Source: Methanomicrobia archaeon
GTDB lineage: Archaea > Methanobacteriota_B > Thermococci > Methanofastidiosales > NM3
DNA length: 64,000 nucleotides
Assembly (NCBI GenBank): GCA_030603445.1
Contig: JAUVXU010000006.1
Coordinates: 31,077-95,076, forward strand
Reading direction: 5' to 3'
Below, one piece after another: positions 8,199 through 17,865 of the stretch (positions are counted from its first letter, which is position 1; every line of letters starts with the position of its first letter). Position numbers and translations under genes: made by a program. Under the pieces are notes generated by a model, which was not told the origin of the DNA, did no database searches, and saw nothing but the letters and a program-made list of their open reading frames with translations.

Positions 8199-8902
8199 TG
8201 ATTATGCGTGTGGAAAGATGGACTAAGGAAAACAAACCTCTTCGCATAATGAGGGTAGAAACAGTCCCAATTTCTAAGTTAAAACTCCATGAGGCAGTTA
8301 TTAAAGAGGAATTAGATAATTTTTGTAAGAGCCTAAAATCAAAAGGCATATTTTTTAGACCGATCCTAGTAGACAGAAAAACATTTGTCGTGCTAGATGG
8401 CCATCATAGGGTAGAAGGGCTAAAGCGCCTTGGCGCCAAGATGGTGCCGGCAATATTCATAGACTATTTTGATGATGAAGTCGGACTGTATACTTGGTTT
8501 CCAATCATATGGCATAAAAAAGAGGATGTCATACGCCTTCTTAGTTCAATTGCTACTATTGATTATAGGCCATTGGAAGAGGCCAAGGCACTTGTTGACA
8601 AAAAGGAAGCGGAACTATGCATCATATCTAGTGGGGATGCTGATGCGGCAGTAGTAAAAGGAGATACTGAGGAGATCTTATCTGAGCTTTCCAAGCACTT
8701 TACGTTTGAATATGTTGATACATTGGACTTTGTTAAGCACATACTGCCAGACAAGGGAGTTTTGTTGTATCGCCATGTACCAACAAAAGAAGAGGTCATA
8801 GCTTTAGCAGAGAGCGGTGGGGTCTTTCCCCCAAAAACCACAAGGCATCACCTGCCATACCGCTATCAAGATATAAGGGTAAGGTTATCAACATTATATT
8901 AA
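8198..8902 (+). CDS. ParB/Srx-fold protein, SerK-like free-serine kinase
   Basis: A ~234-residue protein with the ParB/sulfiredoxin-fold core: VPISKLKLHE, the interrupted helix, then a glycine-histidine loop VLDGHHRVEGLKRLGA that in SerK and ParB binds nucleotide. The long C-terminal part (residues ~110-230) with PPKTTRHHLPYR resembles Thermococcus SerK, an ADP-dependent kinase making O-phosphoserine from serine for cysteine synthesis. It is not a plasmid ParB: no helix-turn-helix or CTPase partner is present. The ATG at 8198 overlaps the permease stop (TGATG); later in-frame ATGs at 8204 and about 8250 are possible starts, the last giving MRVETVPISKL. HypF follows 12 bases downstream. Confidence 0.6.
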   Translation: MIMRVERWTKENKPLRIMRVETVPISKLKLHEAVIKEELDNFCKSLKSKGIFFRPILVDRKTFVVLDGHHRVEGLKRLGAKMVPAIFIDYFDDEVGLYTWFPIIWHKKEDVIRLLSSIATIDYRPLEEAKALVDKKEAELCIISSGDADAAVVKGDTEEILSELSKHFTFEYVDTLDFVKHILPDKGVLLYRHVPTKEEVIALAESGGVFPPKTTRHHLPYRYQDIRVRLSTLY

Positions 8903-8914
8903 TGGAGAGACAAT

Positions 8915-11131
8915 ATGCAATTGCTCAAGGTTTACGGCATCGTTCAAGGAGTGGGATTTCGCCCATTTATCTGGAGAATTGCAACGGCCCATGGCCTCAA
9001 AGGATATGTGCATAACAAGGGAGGCTATGTAGAGATAGCATTGGAAGGGGATTTGAAGCCGCTTAATTCTTGCATATCAGATATTCGTACTAATCTTCCT
9101 CCCCAGGCAAGTATAGATCTTATTGAGAAAAGCAAGGCCGAAGATGTTGGATTTAAGACTTTTTCAATCATTCCTTCTGAAGTGACAACTTCAGATATCC
9201 CGTCCGGGATACCTCCTGACATACGTTTGTGCGAGTCTTGCAAACAAGAGTTGTTCACTCCTACTGATAGAAGATATGGATATTCTTTCATTAACTGTAC
9301 GGATTGCGGGCCACGTTTTACTATAATATCTAAAGTACCTTATGACAGGTGTAATACATCAATGGACGCATTTCCCCTTTGCGATGAGTGTGTAACCGAA
9401 TATGCATCCCCTTCAAACAGGCGCTACCATGCTGAGCCACTTGCATGTGCGTCATGTGGTCCAGTTTATGAGCTTACTTTAGATGGCGCTATAGTAAAAG
9501 AAGAACCTATAAGGGCCGCAGCACGTCTTTTAGATACAGGAAAATTAGTGGCTATAAAAGGATATGGCGGATTTCATATTGCATGTGATGCCACGAATAA
9601 AGAAGCTGTTGACTTGCTTCGTATCGCACTAGACAGAAAATACCAACCATTTGCCCTAATGGTGCGTGATTTAGATGTGCTACAAGATGTGCTGCAAGTT
9701 AGCGATAAAGAGTCACGCCATCTTTTCTCTTCTGCAGCACCAATTGTCGTCTTAAGGCGTAGTAGGAATAAACTGCTGCCAGCTTCAATAGCTCCGGGAT
9801 TAGAGACCGTAGGTGTAATGCTGCCGTATGCGCCGCTTCATCATCTTCTCTTCTCGCATGTTAAAACTTCTTTTCTTGTGATGACATCAGCCAACTATCC
9901 TGGCCGTTCCATGATAACAGAACTTGACGATGCTAAGGCAGATCTTCCTTTTATAGATAATTTTCTTTCCCATAATCTTCGTATCCAAAATAGGTGTGAT
10001 GATTCTGTTATACGTAATGATCTGTTTATCAGGAGATCAAGAGGTTTTGTGCCAATGACTATTCCAGTTCCACACGAGCACACGACTCTTGCGTTTGGGG
10101 CTGAGATAAACAATGTTGTTGCACTATCAAAGCATGGAAAATGCATGCTATCCCAACACATAGGGGATACTGCAAACTGGGATGTGTTAGAATCAGCTTT
10201 AGATAGCATAGATATGCTTATGGCACTTCATGGCGTAAGCCGCAGCTCACTTGACTATATTTTGTGTGATATGCATCCGCGGTACAATACTGCAAAAGTT
10301 GCCAGAAAGTGGGCAGATGAGCTCTCTGTGCCATGTATTGAGGTGCAGCACCATACTGCGCATAGTTTCGGAATCGCAGGGGAATATGGCACTAGAGAGG
10401 CGCTTTGCATAGCAGCAGACGGCATGGGTTATGGCAGCGACGGGAATATATGGGGAGGAGAGGTGTTTTACACAGACATGACGCTAGAAGGAACAAGGCG
10501 CCTTGGCCATTTGGAATATCTTAAGATGCCAGGCGGGGACCTATCAACTAAATATCCTTTGCGCATGCTAATACCCCTATTTGATGACAAAGCACTAGAG
10601 CGCTATAGTCACTGTTTTTCAGGCGGTATGCAGGAGATTCAAGACATACGCACGGCAGCTGGTAGCAGCCCTTTAAAGACCTCGTCGTGTGGAAGAGTGC
10701 TTGATGCAGTAAGCGCTATATTGGGCCTCTCATACGAACGCACCTATGAAGGAGAGGGTGCAATGCGCCTTGAATCTTTGGCATTAAAAGGAAGCGATAT
10801 TTCCCTGCCGCTTGAGGTGGAAGGGGGTATAGCACAAACTGGAGAATATCTTGTTAAACTAATGGAGCTTCTCCCTAAATACAGTAAGGCAGATATTGCA
10901 AAAAGCGTGCACATGTCACTTGCGCGCGCATTTACAGATATTGTTCTAGAATATAAAGACCTGAAACTTCCTGTTGGATTCTCAGGAGGGGTGGCGTACA
11001 ATGAATTAATATCCAAAAAGTTACGCACAGACTTCAAAAGACATGGCGTTAAGTTTCTTGAACACCGTAATATTCCTCCAGGGGATGGAGGCATAAGCTT
11101 CGGGCAGTCATGCATGAAGCCTCCTTTTTAG
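8915..11131 (+). CDS. hypF: Carbamoyltransferase HypF (NiFe-hydrogenase maturation)
   Basis: A complete 738-residue HypF with all four domains: N-terminal acylphosphatase (YGIVQGVGFRPFIWRI, residues ~6-21), two zinc-finger pairs (CESCKQELF, CTDCGPRF, CDECV, CASCGP, residues ~105-185), a YrdC-like domain that makes carbamoyl-adenylate (~200-370) and a Kae1-like carbamoyltransferase domain (IEVQHHTAHSFGIAGEYG at ~470 and GFSGGVAYNEL near the end). It turns carbamoyl phosphate and ATP into the thiocarbamate on HypE that becomes the CN ligands of NiFe hydrogenases. No other hyp or hydrogenase gene is in the window, so the target hydrogenase is encoded elsewhere. Confidence 0.95.
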   Translation: MQLLKVYGIVQGVGFRPFIWRIATAHGLKGYVHNKGGYVEIALEGDLKPLNSCISDIRTNLPPQASIDLIEKSKAEDVGFKTFSIIPSEVTTSDIPSGIPPDIRLCESCKQELFTPTDRRYGYSFINCTDCGPRFTIISKVPYDRCNTSMDAFPLCDECVTEYASPSNRRYHAEPLACASCGPVYELTLDGAIVKEEPIRAAARLLDTGKLVAIKGYGGFHIACDATNKEAVDLLRIALDRKYQPFALMVRDLDVLQDVLQVSDKESRHLFSSAAPIVVLRRSRNKLLPASIAPGLETVGVMLPYAPLHHLLFSHVKTSFLVMTSANYPGRSMITELDDAKADLPFIDNFLSHNLRIQNRCDDSVIRNDLFIRRSRGFVPMTIPVPHEHTTLAFGAEINNVVALSKHGKCMLSQHIGDTANWDVLESALDSIDMLMALHGVSRSSLDYILCDMHPRYNTAKVARKWADELSVPCIEVQHHTAHSFGIAGEYGTREALCIAADGMGYGSDGNIWGGEVFYTDMTLEGTRRLGHLEYLKMPGGDLSTKYPLRMLIPLFDDKALERYSHCFSGGMQEIQDIRTAAGSSPLKTSSCGRVLDAVSAILGLSYERTYEGEGAMRLESLALKGSDISLPLEVEGGIAQTGEYLVKLMELLPKYSKADIAKSVHMSLARAFTDIVLEYKDLKLPVGFSGGVAYNELISKKLRTDFKRHGVKFLEHRNIPPGDGGISFGQSCMKPPF

Positions 11132-11169
11132 GCACACTTTTTAAATCATAATATGTATAAGTGTCTTTA

Positions 11170-11946
11170 ATGAAGTTCGATGAATTATTTTACTCTTTAC
11201 TAGAAGTCAAACAATCACACCTGTGCGTTGGAATAGACCCGGCATATGATGGCATGAGGCCAAAACAGGTGATATCCTCTTCAAAAAACCCTGCTGAGGA
11301 TATACTCTCCTTTTCCCAGGATATCATTAGTAAGACGGGGGGAGAAGCAATTGCATTTAAACCTAATCAGCAGTACATACTGCCTCTGGGATTTTCAGAG
11401 TTAAAGGAGCTAAATCGGATGATACATGAACAGGATGCATTATCCATTCTTGATATCAAGCTCTCAGATATTGGGTCTACAAATGATGCCTGCTGTTTTT
11501 GGTCAAAGAAATGTGGATTTGACGCTATAACTGCATCACCTTTCCCGGGCAACATGCGCTCGCTTTGGGAATCATGCAAAAGACAGGAATTAGGCCTCTT
11601 CTTGCTATGCCTTATGTCTAATCCGGAAGCAGGCACATTCATGAAATCTGATATAAAAGGACGCTATGCATATGATGTCATTGCTAATACTATAGAGAAT
11701 GAGGGAATCACAGGGGCCGTAGTGGGTGCTACAATCGATGAGAATGATATGAAATGCATATCCTCGGTATTGAAAAAGGCGTTAGTCCTAATACCAGGAA
11801 TCGGGGCACAACAAGGAAGCACGACAATTCTTGAGAAGTTTGGAAAAAGAAGCATTGTTAATGTGTCAAGAGATGTGATATTTTCACTAGACCCAAAAGA
11901 GCGGGCCAGGTATTATAAAGAGAAGATCAATCGAATCGTTTCCTGA
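11170..11946 (+). CDS. pyrF: Orotidine 5'-phosphate decarboxylase
   Basis: A 258-residue OMP decarboxylase of the longer, class-2 type. LCVGIDPAYDGM is the N-terminal phosphate/substrate strand and DIKLSDIGST the catalytic Asp-x-Lys-x-x-Asp signature. VVGATI and LIPGIGAQQGS form the C-terminal phosphate-binding loop. It converts OMP to UMP in pyrimidine synthesis. I take ATG 11170; a GTG nine bases upstream is in frame. The 3' end overlaps the convergent pyrD by 20 bases, so the two pyrimidine genes are tail to tail and not one operon. Confidence 0.9.
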   Translation: MKFDELFYSLLEVKQSHLCVGIDPAYDGMRPKQVISSSKNPAEDILSFSQDIISKTGGEAIAFKPNQQYILPLGFSELKELNRMIHEQDALSILDIKLSDIGSTNDACCFWSKKCGFDAITASPFPGNMRSLWESCKRQELGLFLLCLMSNPEAGTFMKSDIKGRYAYDVIANTIENEGITGAVVGATIDENDMKCISSVLKKALVLIPGIGAQQGSTTILEKFGKRSIVNVSRDVIFSLDPKERARYYKEKINRIVS

Positions 11947-12817
11947 CACTACCCACTAAATCCTCAAATGATACACCTTTTTGTCTGCAGAACGCATCAA
12001 TCCCTTCTTTTATTCTTGAAAGCGCACCTATACCATCTGTACCTAGCACCGTTCCCAGCTGTACTGCAGAAGCTCCTGCATAGGCATATTCTATGACATC
12101 CTCCCACTTGGAGATGCCACCGATTCCAATTATTGGTATGTCAAGTGCTTTTTTTAGGTCCCACACTGCGCGAACACCTATTGGTTTTATTGCTGGTCCT
12201 GAAATGCCTCCCGTCAGATTGGAAAGGACGGGGTATTCCTGGTGTATATTTATGGCCATGCCCTTTACCGTATTAATGGCACTTATTGCATCTGCTCCAC
12301 CCTTTTGTGCCTCAATGCCTATCTCTTGTATGTTGTTTACATTTGGAGTAAGCTTTGCTATAACCGGGACAGAAGCGGCTTTTTTCGCCTTTTTCACCAC
12401 TTCGCGTACTAGCATTGGGTCTTGCCCTATACTTAGCAATCCGCCTGCATGAGGGCATGACAAGTTGAGCTCTATTGCCTCACATAATGTTCCAATGCGC
12501 TCTGCAAGCTCTGCAAACTCGTCTGCGTCTTTCCCGTATATAGAGGCAATAAGTGGTATGCTAAGTGATCTACATTCGATCTCTTCAATAAAGGCATCTA
12601 TGCCAGGATTTGGCAGTCCCATCGCATTTAGCATTCCGCATGGAACTGTTGTGACAGTCGGATTATCATACCCTTCGTTTGGGGATAGCGATATGGACTT
12701 TGAAACAACCCCTCCTGCACCCTCTTTTTCAAGGCGCAGGAACAGCGATGAGGATATTCCAAGGACGCCTGAACACACTATGAGGGGATTATTCAATTCC
12801 AAACCTGCTATATGCAT
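11927..12817 (-). CDS. pyrD: Dihydroorotate dehydrogenase, catalytic subunit (class 1B-like)
   Basis: 296 residues, an FMN-binding TIM barrel. NLSCPHAGG around residue 135 carries the cysteine base of class 1 enzymes. Also seen are NAMGLPNPG, KLTPNVNNI, NTVKGMAI, GGISGPAIKPIGVRAV and GIGGISKWEDVIEYAYAGASAVQLGT, the FMN phosphate site. It oxidises dihydroorotate to orotate. Class 1B enzymes usually pair with the FeS/FAD protein PyrK, which is not beside it here. It is last in a minus-strand run diphthine synthase-DUF357-DUF555-pyrD with gaps of 4-7 bases. Confidence 0.92.
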   Translation of the reverse strand: MHIAGLELNNPLIVCSGVLGISSSLFLRLEKEGAGGVVSKSISLSPNEGYDNPTVTTVPCGMLNAMGLPNPGIDAFIEEIECRSLSIPLIASIYGKDADEFAELAERIGTLCEAIELNLSCPHAGGLLSIGQDPMLVREVVKKAKKAASVPVIAKLTPNVNNIQEIGIEAQKGGADAISAINTVKGMAINIHQEYPVLSNLTGGISGPAIKPIGVRAVWDLKKALDIPIIGIGGISKWEDVIEYAYAGASAVQLGTVLGTDGIGALSRIKEGIDAFCRQKGVSFEDLVGSVRKRFD

Positions 12818-12824
12818 ATTGTTT

Positions 12825-13169
12825 CTACCTCTTTATTGGCGTGATGTCAAATGTTTTTAGCGGCACGTCTTTTAGCGCCCTTCCTATCGCCGACTTGGCA
12901 ATGTTCTCAGCATGGGTCTTGTTCTCTGCAGTGAACACCTTCATAGATAGGTATATTCCGACAAGCCCGATCTTTCCAACCACAAAGGCGCTGTTGAAGA
13001 GTCCGGAGCATTTGGGGCACTGCGATGCGCCTATCTCTATTTTCACGTATTCGAGATTTACCTTCTTTAGCTTCTTTCCTACAGTGGATATGGCGATATT
13101 TGTAGCATCATCCCTTGAACCGACATTTTTTAAAACAATCGGAACCTCAAGAACCACAAGATAGTTCAT
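12825..13169 (-). CDS. DUF555/UPF0212 archaeal protein
   Basis: 114 residues starting at MNYLVVLEVP. It is a small archaeal-only family with a metal-type pair CPKCSG in the middle and a repeated pattern of DDATNIAIS and HAENIAKSAIGRAL helices, suggesting two similar halves. No function is established to my knowledge. A longer frame begins at 13256 but would overlap the upstream gene; the ATG at 13169 follows a GGTGAGAAC leader and matches the family start. It lies between DUF357 and pyrD, a cluster that suggests cotranscription of conserved archaeal information genes. Confidence 0.8.
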   Translation of the reverse strand: MNYLVVLEVPIVLKNVGSRDDATNIAISTVGKKLKKVNLEYVKIEIGASQCPKCSGLFNSAFVVGKIGLVGIYLSMKVFTAENKTHAENIAKSAIGRALKDVPLKTFDITPIKR

Positions 13170-13173
13170 GTTC

Positions 13174-13473
13174 TCACCGTTCCTGATCAAAAGCGAAGAG
13201 CTCTGATGACGAGACCTTAAACACACCAAGCCTTGCACCTGCGTCAAGGAACCCATGAAGATAGTTCAGGCTTGCAAATGCGGTCACGTAATCACCCTTC
13301 TGCTTGTAGTAGTCAGCATCGCTATAATAGCGTTTTGCCATATCAAGATAGTCCCATGCAACAAGCTCAAGGTGGCTGTTTTTGGGAACTATTATTTTTA
13401 CCTCGTCTAGTGCCTTACTGGCTACTGAAAAATAATGATCAAGTTTCTCATCAAGTATTTTATCATTTCTCAT
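13174..13473 (-). CDS. DUF357 archaeal helical protein
   Basis: 99 residues, starting MRNDKILDEKLDHYFSV. It is helical throughout, with the motif YLDMAKRYYSDADYYKQKGDYVTAFASLNYLHGFLDAGARLG that typifies DUF357, a HEPN-like or TPR-like small archaeal protein. The frame can be extended upstream to 13542 but that would run into diphthine synthase; the ATG at 13473 lies 5 bases after that stop. In many Euryarchaeota this family sits beside diphthine synthase and DUF555, as here. Function unknown. Confidence 0.8.
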   Translation of the reverse strand: MRNDKILDEKLDHYFSVASKALDEVKIIVPKNSHLELVAWDYLDMAKRYYSDADYYKQKGDYVTAFASLNYLHGFLDAGARLGVFKVSSSELFAFDQER

Positions 13474-13477
13474 GTTC

Positions 13478-14224
13478 TCACCTATGTACGAAGTGCAGGA
13501 GATACTCCTCTTCTGTGAAATGCAGTTTGCCAGGCACGACAAGACAGTGTGGTGGCGAACCGTAATACTTCTTGTCTAAAGAGGATAACATCCCTATATC
13601 TCCGTATACTATATTCTCACTTTCCCATCCAACTCTGGAGGCAACGACTATTTCTTTGATAATATTATTCTTGTCAACTGATTTTAATAATTTCATTCCA
13701 TCTATGGGGTCCATATATATATTTTTGTCTGCTTTTAGATCAAGAAATAAAAGAGTATGGAGCCCTTTTTCCTTATTTTCTACAACAGCGTCATAAAAGC
13801 TTTTTGGAAAAAAGTTTTTTTCAGGATATACTATGCTTGCTGATCTTCCGAATTTATAAAGCATCAAGCCTGTGCTCCCTATGGCAGAATATATGGATGC
13901 AGCATGGCAGATTTTTAATTGGATACTTTCTTCCATTGCGCGCTGTGCAAGAGAGACATGTGTTGTTGCAACAAGGGGGTCGCCCATTACCAAGAAGGCC
14001 ACGTCCGCTTCTTTTGCTTTTATTAGCGGTATTTCCTCTTCTTCAACTTCTTTTCTTGACAGTTCTGTAATTTGCTTTCCTACGATATGTTCTATTTCCT
14101 TCTTATCCACTCCAGGTATAGAAGTATAAAATTCGGCATACACATAACTTGCCTTTTTAACAAGCTCCAGGCCTTTTATTGAGATACCGTTTCCCTCTAA
14201 ACCCAGTCCTATAAGCATAAGCAT
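13478..14224 (-). CDS. dphB: Diphthine synthase
   Basis: 248 residues of the tetrapyrrole-methylase fold: start MLMLIGLGLEGNGISIKGLE, the SAM-binding loop VMGDPLVATTH (about residue 97-107), SIYSAIGSTGLMLYKFGRS, and a C-terminal half with VASRVGWESENIVYGDIG. DphB trimethylates the modified histidine of elongation factor 2 in archaeal diphthamide synthesis. It is the first gene of the minus-strand cluster leading to pyrD. Confidence 0.92.
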   Translation of the reverse strand: MLMLIGLGLEGNGISIKGLELVKKASYVYAEFYTSIPGVDKKEIEHIVGKQITELSRKEVEEEEIPLIKAKEADVAFLVMGDPLVATTHVSLAQRAMEESIQLKICHAASIYSAIGSTGLMLYKFGRSASIVYPEKNFFPKSFYDAVVENKEKGLHTLLFLDLKADKNIYMDPIDGMKLLKSVDKNNIIKEIVVASRVGWESENIVYGDIGMLSSLDKKYYGSPPHCLVVPGKLHFTEEEYLLHFVHR

Positions 14225-14285
14225 ATAAGGAAATGTTTGAATGGGCTTTTAAAATTAACTTAATAATAAATAAAGAAGAGGGGTT

Positions 14286-16415
14286 TTACTTAAATATTCC
14301 CTCTTCTGCCTTTGTTCTTTCCTTAAATTTTTCAAGTGCTGTTTTGAAGTGTTCCATCCGGACGTTCTTCGCTTTGAAGTCTTCTCTGATGGCATTCATG
14401 CCGGCCTCGCGTACAATTGCTGCTAGATCTGCTCCAGACATACCTTCTGTATCATTGGCTAGAGGTTCTAAGTCCACGTCGCTATCTAGTGGCATGCCTT
14501 TTGTGTGCACCTTTAGGATTTCAAGTCTGCTGTTCTTATCAGGTATCGGTATTTTGATTATAGAATCAAATCTTCCTGGCCTTAATAGCGCCTCATCAAG
14601 AATGTCTGATCTATTGGTGGCAGCTATTACAACAACTTTATCCAGTTTTTCTATGCCATCCATTTCACTTAGGAGCTGATTGACAACACGCTCCGTTACC
14701 TTTGATCCACTGGAGTCTCCTCCCCTGGTTCCAGCTATTGCATCTATCTCATCGAAGAAGATTATTGATGGGGCCACTTGGCGCGCGCGCTTGAACACTT
14801 TTCGTATTCCTTTTTCAGATTCTCCGACCCATTTAGAGATAATCTCTGGGCCGCGCACTGCTATGAAGTTGGATTCTGATTCTGTTGCTACAGCTTTTGC
14901 AAGCATCGTTTTACCAGTACCAGGTAAACCATAGAGCAGGACGCCTTTTGGAGGTTTTATGCCTATTCTTTTATATGATTCAGGATATTTTAATGGCCAT
15001 TCTATTGCTTCTTGCAGCTCTTTTTTAACACCTTCTAGGCCGCCAATATCATCCCATTTCACATCCGGCACTTCTACAAGTGCTTCGCGCATGCCTGAAG
15101 GTTCTACCTCATGGTATGCATCAAAGAAGTCCTCTTGGGTCACAATAAGATCATTGAGAAGGTCTGATGAGATCTTCACATCGTTCCCTGTTATGTCTGG
15201 GATGTGTCGTCTAAGTGTTTTCATTGCAGCCTCTTTACACAGCGACTCCAAGTCGGCACCCACATAGCCATGTGTTATCTTTGCTAGATCTATTATATTT
15301 ACATCATCTGCAAGAGGCATGCTTCTGGTATGGATCTGCAGTATTTCTTCTCTGCCTTTCACGTCTGGGACCCCTATCTCAATTTCTCGGTCAAAACGCC
15401 CTGGCCTGCGTAGCGCAGGGTCGATAGCATCCTCCAGGTTAGTTGCACCTATAACGACAACCTTTCCTCTGCTTTTTAGGCCATCCATTAGTGTTAAGAG
15501 TTGGGATACGACCCTTCTTTCTACTTCGCCTTTGCTTTCTTCTCTTTTTGGTGCTATGGCGTCTATTTCGTCTATGAAAATTATGGATGGGGCGTTTTTC
15601 TCTGCATCTATAAAGACGTTCCTGAGATTTTGTTCCGATTCTCCATAGTATTTTGACATTATCTCCGGGCCGTTTATTACACTAAAGTTAGCGCTAATCT
15701 CGTTTGCCAATGCTTTTGCAAGCATAGTTTTACCAGTACCGGGAGGACCGTAGAGCAGGACACCTTTTGGAGGCTGCACACCGAGTTTGTCAAATACTTC
15801 AGGATGCTTCATGGGAAGTTCTATCATCTCTCGTATCTTGTGTATCTCCTCTTCTAATCCGCCAATGTCCTCATAGGTCACATCTGGAACTTTTGTAAGT
15901 TCTGACACCTTTGTTGGTTTCGTTGAAACCTTAATTTTCGTTGAAGGCGTGATGCGCACAAAACCATGGGGGTCCGTACGTGTTACTATAAATGGAATTT
16001 GATTAGTGAATATGTCAAGTATGAATATGCTTCCCTTCATCGCTGGTTTGTCCATTAGGCGCTGAAGAAAGTATGATGTTATATCTCCCCTTATCTGAAG
16101 CTCATATTCTAATGGTGCAAGCTCAATTAATGATGCGTCTTGCGCCTCTATTCTTGATACTTTTATTTGGTCTCCTAGTGAGACTCCTGCATTCTTTCGC
16201 AAGATTCCGTCCATGCGGACTATTTCTAGACTTTCATCCTCTGGTTTTCCCCGCCATACAACTGCAGCAGCTGTTCTTACACCTTCTAGCTGGACGAAGT
16301 CTCCTGTCCTAAGGCCCATTTGTTCCATCTTGCTAGATGATAGGCGTACTATTTGCCTGCCTACATCCATTTTCTCTGCATCAGCTACTGTAAACTGAAC
16401 TGATTTTTCTTTCAT
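14286..16415 (-). CDS. Cdc48/VAT-type AAA+ ATPase (copy A)
   Basis: 709 residues with an N-terminal double-psi β-barrel substrate domain (1-185) and two AAA modules. D1 has Walker A GPPGTGKT and Walker [12 protein letters not shown]2 has GLPGTGKT, with Leu in place of the usual first Pro, and [10 protein letters not shown]. Cdc48 unfolds proteins and feeds the proteasome. The end (EEGIFK) lacks a clear HbYX proteasome-docking tail. It sits 39 bases downstream of an Hsp20 gene on the same strand, so it is probably transcribed with it from the Hsp20 promoter as a stress operon. A second Cdc48 lies at 38941. Confidence 0.93.
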   Translation of the reverse strand: MKEKSVQFTVADAEKMDVGRQIVRLSSSKMEQMGLRTGDFVQLEGVRTAAAVVWRGKPEDESLEIVRMDGILRKNAGVSLGDQIKVSRIEAQDASLIELAPLEYELQIRGDITSYFLQRLMDKPAMKGSIFILDIFTNQIPFIVTRTDPHGFVRITPSTKIKVSTKPTKVSELTKVPDVTYEDIGGLEEEIHKIREMIELPMKHPEVFDKLGVQPPKGVLLYGPPGTGKTMLAKALANEISANFSVINGPEIMSKYYGESEQNLRNVFIDAEKNAPSIIFIDEIDAIAPKREESKGEVERRVVSQLLTLMDGLKSRGKVVVIGATNLEDAIDPALRRPGRFDREIEIGVPDVKGREEILQIHTRSMPLADDVNIIDLAKITHGYVGADLESLCKEAAMKTLRRHIPDITGNDVKISSDLLNDLIVTQEDFFDAYHEVEPSGMREALVEVPDVKWDDIGGLEGVKKELQEAIEWPLKYPESYKRIGIKPPKGVLLYGLPGTGKTMLAKAVATESESNFIAVRGPEIISKWVGESEKGIRKVFKRARQVAPSIIFFDEIDAIAGTRGGDSSGSKVTERVVNQLLSEMDGIEKLDKVVVIAATNRSDILDEALLRPGRFDSIIKIPIPDKNSRLEILKVHTKGMPLDSDVDLEPLANDTEGMSGADLAAIVREAGMNAIREDFKAKNVRMEHFKTALEKFKERTKAEEGIFK

Positions 16416-16454
16416 TTTCTCACCTTCCTTAAATAAATAAAAAAAGAAATAATT

Positions 16455-16922
16455 TTAGTCAAATTTCATGTTGAATTCTTCTGATTTTGCGGGATGTGCC
16501 TTTTCTATGGTTAATTCCAAGACCCCATTGTTGTAATCTGCCTTTGTTTTGTTTGGAATTACATCCTCCGGCAACATAATGGTCCTAGCATAACCATGGT
16601 ATCGTCTTTCTTGGAAGAAGTATCCTTCTTGTTCTTCTGTAGTTTCTGTCTTCTTCTCGGCTTTTATGTCCACTGAACGTTCCTTTATTTTTACTGAAAT
16701 ATCTTTCTTGTCTATTCCTGGAAGGTCAATTATTACCTTGAATTCTTTTCCTTTATCTATAACATCTGCTGCTGGTTCTGTATATGGCATTAGTTCTCCT
16801 TTGTCACTTGACGATCCTCGTGCAAGTAGCTTTCTTCTTCTAGGAAGCCTCATCTCACCGAACATTCCATCTATCTCTTCTTGTAATCTCATTATCTCTT
16901 CCCAAGGATTGTACCATTTCAT
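16455..16922 (-). CDS. Small heat-shock protein Hsp20 (α-crystallin family)
   Basis: 155 residues. A short N-terminal region (MKWYNPWEEIMRLQEEID) precedes an α-crystallin domain (~50-145) with the strands FKVIIDLPGIDKKDISVKI and the closing motif NGVLELTIEKA. It is an ATP-independent holdase. The Shine-Dalgarno AAAGGAGATGG stands 5 bases before the ATG. A TATA box abutted by an 18-base near-palindrome lies upstream (see 16976-17002). Cdc48 follows on the same strand. Confidence 0.9.
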   Translation of the reverse strand: MKWYNPWEEIMRLQEEIDGMFGEMRLPRRRKLLARGSSSDKGELMPYTEPAADVIDKGKEFKVIIDLPGIDKKDISVKIKERSVDIKAEKKTETTEEQEGYFFQERRYHGYARTIMLPEDVIPNKTKADYNNGVLELTIEKAHPAKSEEFNMKFD

Positions 16923-16975
16923 ATAACCATCTCCTTTTACTAACTTATTGTTAGCTTCACATATAGTTACTTTAA

Positions 16976-17002
16976 TTCATATATAAATCTTTCGATAGAT
17001 TT
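16976..17002 (-). promoter_or_regulatory. Hsp20-Cdc48 promoter with abutting palindrome
   Basis: Read on the minus strand the TATA box is TTTATATATGAA (16976-16987). Directly upstream and slightly overlapping is AAATCTATCGAAAGATTT (16985-17002), palindromic at 16 of 18 positions. Its place over the BRE/TATA edge suits a repressor that blocks TBP/TFB, which is how archaeal heat-shock repressors act, but the sequence does not match any operator I can name. Confidence 0.4.
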
Positions 17003-17038
17003 TTGAGTAATATATTGGAAATAGTTTTTCACATTTAT

Positions 17039-17818
17039 TTAGAAATTAGCATCAATGCCCATATTTATAGAAAGCTTAGCAATCCTTATCTTCTCTTTGT
17101 AGTAGTTTTTCATCTTATTGATAGCATATGGAAAGTCTATGAAATGGAAGGGTGCATCAATTCTATATAATAATAGATTTTCTGCAGGGGATGGCGGAAG
17201 CTTTCTGCTTTGCGGTCGTATCAGCATCTCCTCTACTTCATCTAATGTAAGACTGCTATTTATTACATGCTTAAATGCTGTGGCAATTCTTCTGCACATC
17301 TGCCACAGAAAGCCAGTCCCAACAAAAGATAACGCCCATCCAAACTCTATGCAGTTTGCTGAAACAAAGATGGAGCGAGTGGTATCTTTGTCAGGATTGA
17401 ATTTGGAGAAGTTTGAGAAGTCGTGCTCTCCTGTAAATAGTTTGCACAGCTCTTCAAGAAGTTCGTGCGAACATGCTTTATCATCAATGTAATAACGGTA
17501 TTCCTTCTTGAATGGAGGCAAATAATCTGCAGATGCATATCCAGTAATCCAGATTGCAGGAAGCCTATCTGTAGTGCGTGATAAGGCATTGTGCTTAAGA
17601 AGCGTCTTCTTATCGCATTCAAAAAATAAGATGTTCTCGCGTGCTGAAACGCCTTTATCGGTGCGTGATGCCATTCTGAAAAGAAGATCGTAATCATTAG
17701 GGACAATGCCTGTTTCTTGTAGTGCTTCTAAAAGTTCCCCTTCAACAGTTTTCACGTTAGATTGGCGTTGTGATCCAGAAAAAGCAGTGCCGTCATATGC
17801 TACGCGTAATGCAATCAT
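17039..17818 (-). CDS. truA: tRNA pseudouridine(38-40) synthase
   Basis: 259 residues. The N-terminal VAYDGTAFSGSQRQ and the catalytic aspartate in MASRTDKGVSARENI (about residue 53) identify TruA. The second half has YRYYIDD, GEHDFSNFSK and GTGFLWQMCRRIATA, which shape the active-site cleft. It isomerises uridines 38-40 of the anticodon stem. It stands alone, with a 47-base gap to the winged-helix gene upstream. Confidence 0.92.
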   Translation of the reverse strand: MIALRVAYDGTAFSGSQRQSNVKTVEGELLEALQETGIVPNDYDLLFRMASRTDKGVSARENILFFECDKKTLLKHNALSRTTDRLPAIWITGYASADYLPPFKKEYRYYIDDKACSHELLEELCKLFTGEHDFSNFSKFNPDKDTTRSIFVSANCIEFGWALSFVGTGFLWQMCRRIATAFKHVINSSLTLDEVEEMLIRPQSRKLPPSPAENLLLYRIDAPFHFIDFPYAINKMKNYYKEKIRIAKLSINMGIDANF

Positions 17819-17865
17819 ATATTAGGAAGGCACCATACATAAAAAAATATTGCCCTATATGCTAA

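Noticed and set aside
8198-8902. Chromosome-partition ParB
   Set aside because: Only the ParB/Srx core is present, without helix-turn-helix, CTP motifs or a ParA neighbour; the C-terminal part fits SerK-type kinases better.
14230-16400. Plus-strand reading frames opposite the Cdc48 genes
   Set aside because: They are antisense shadows of conserved AAA+ coding sequence, with no recognisable domains or Shine-Dalgarno.
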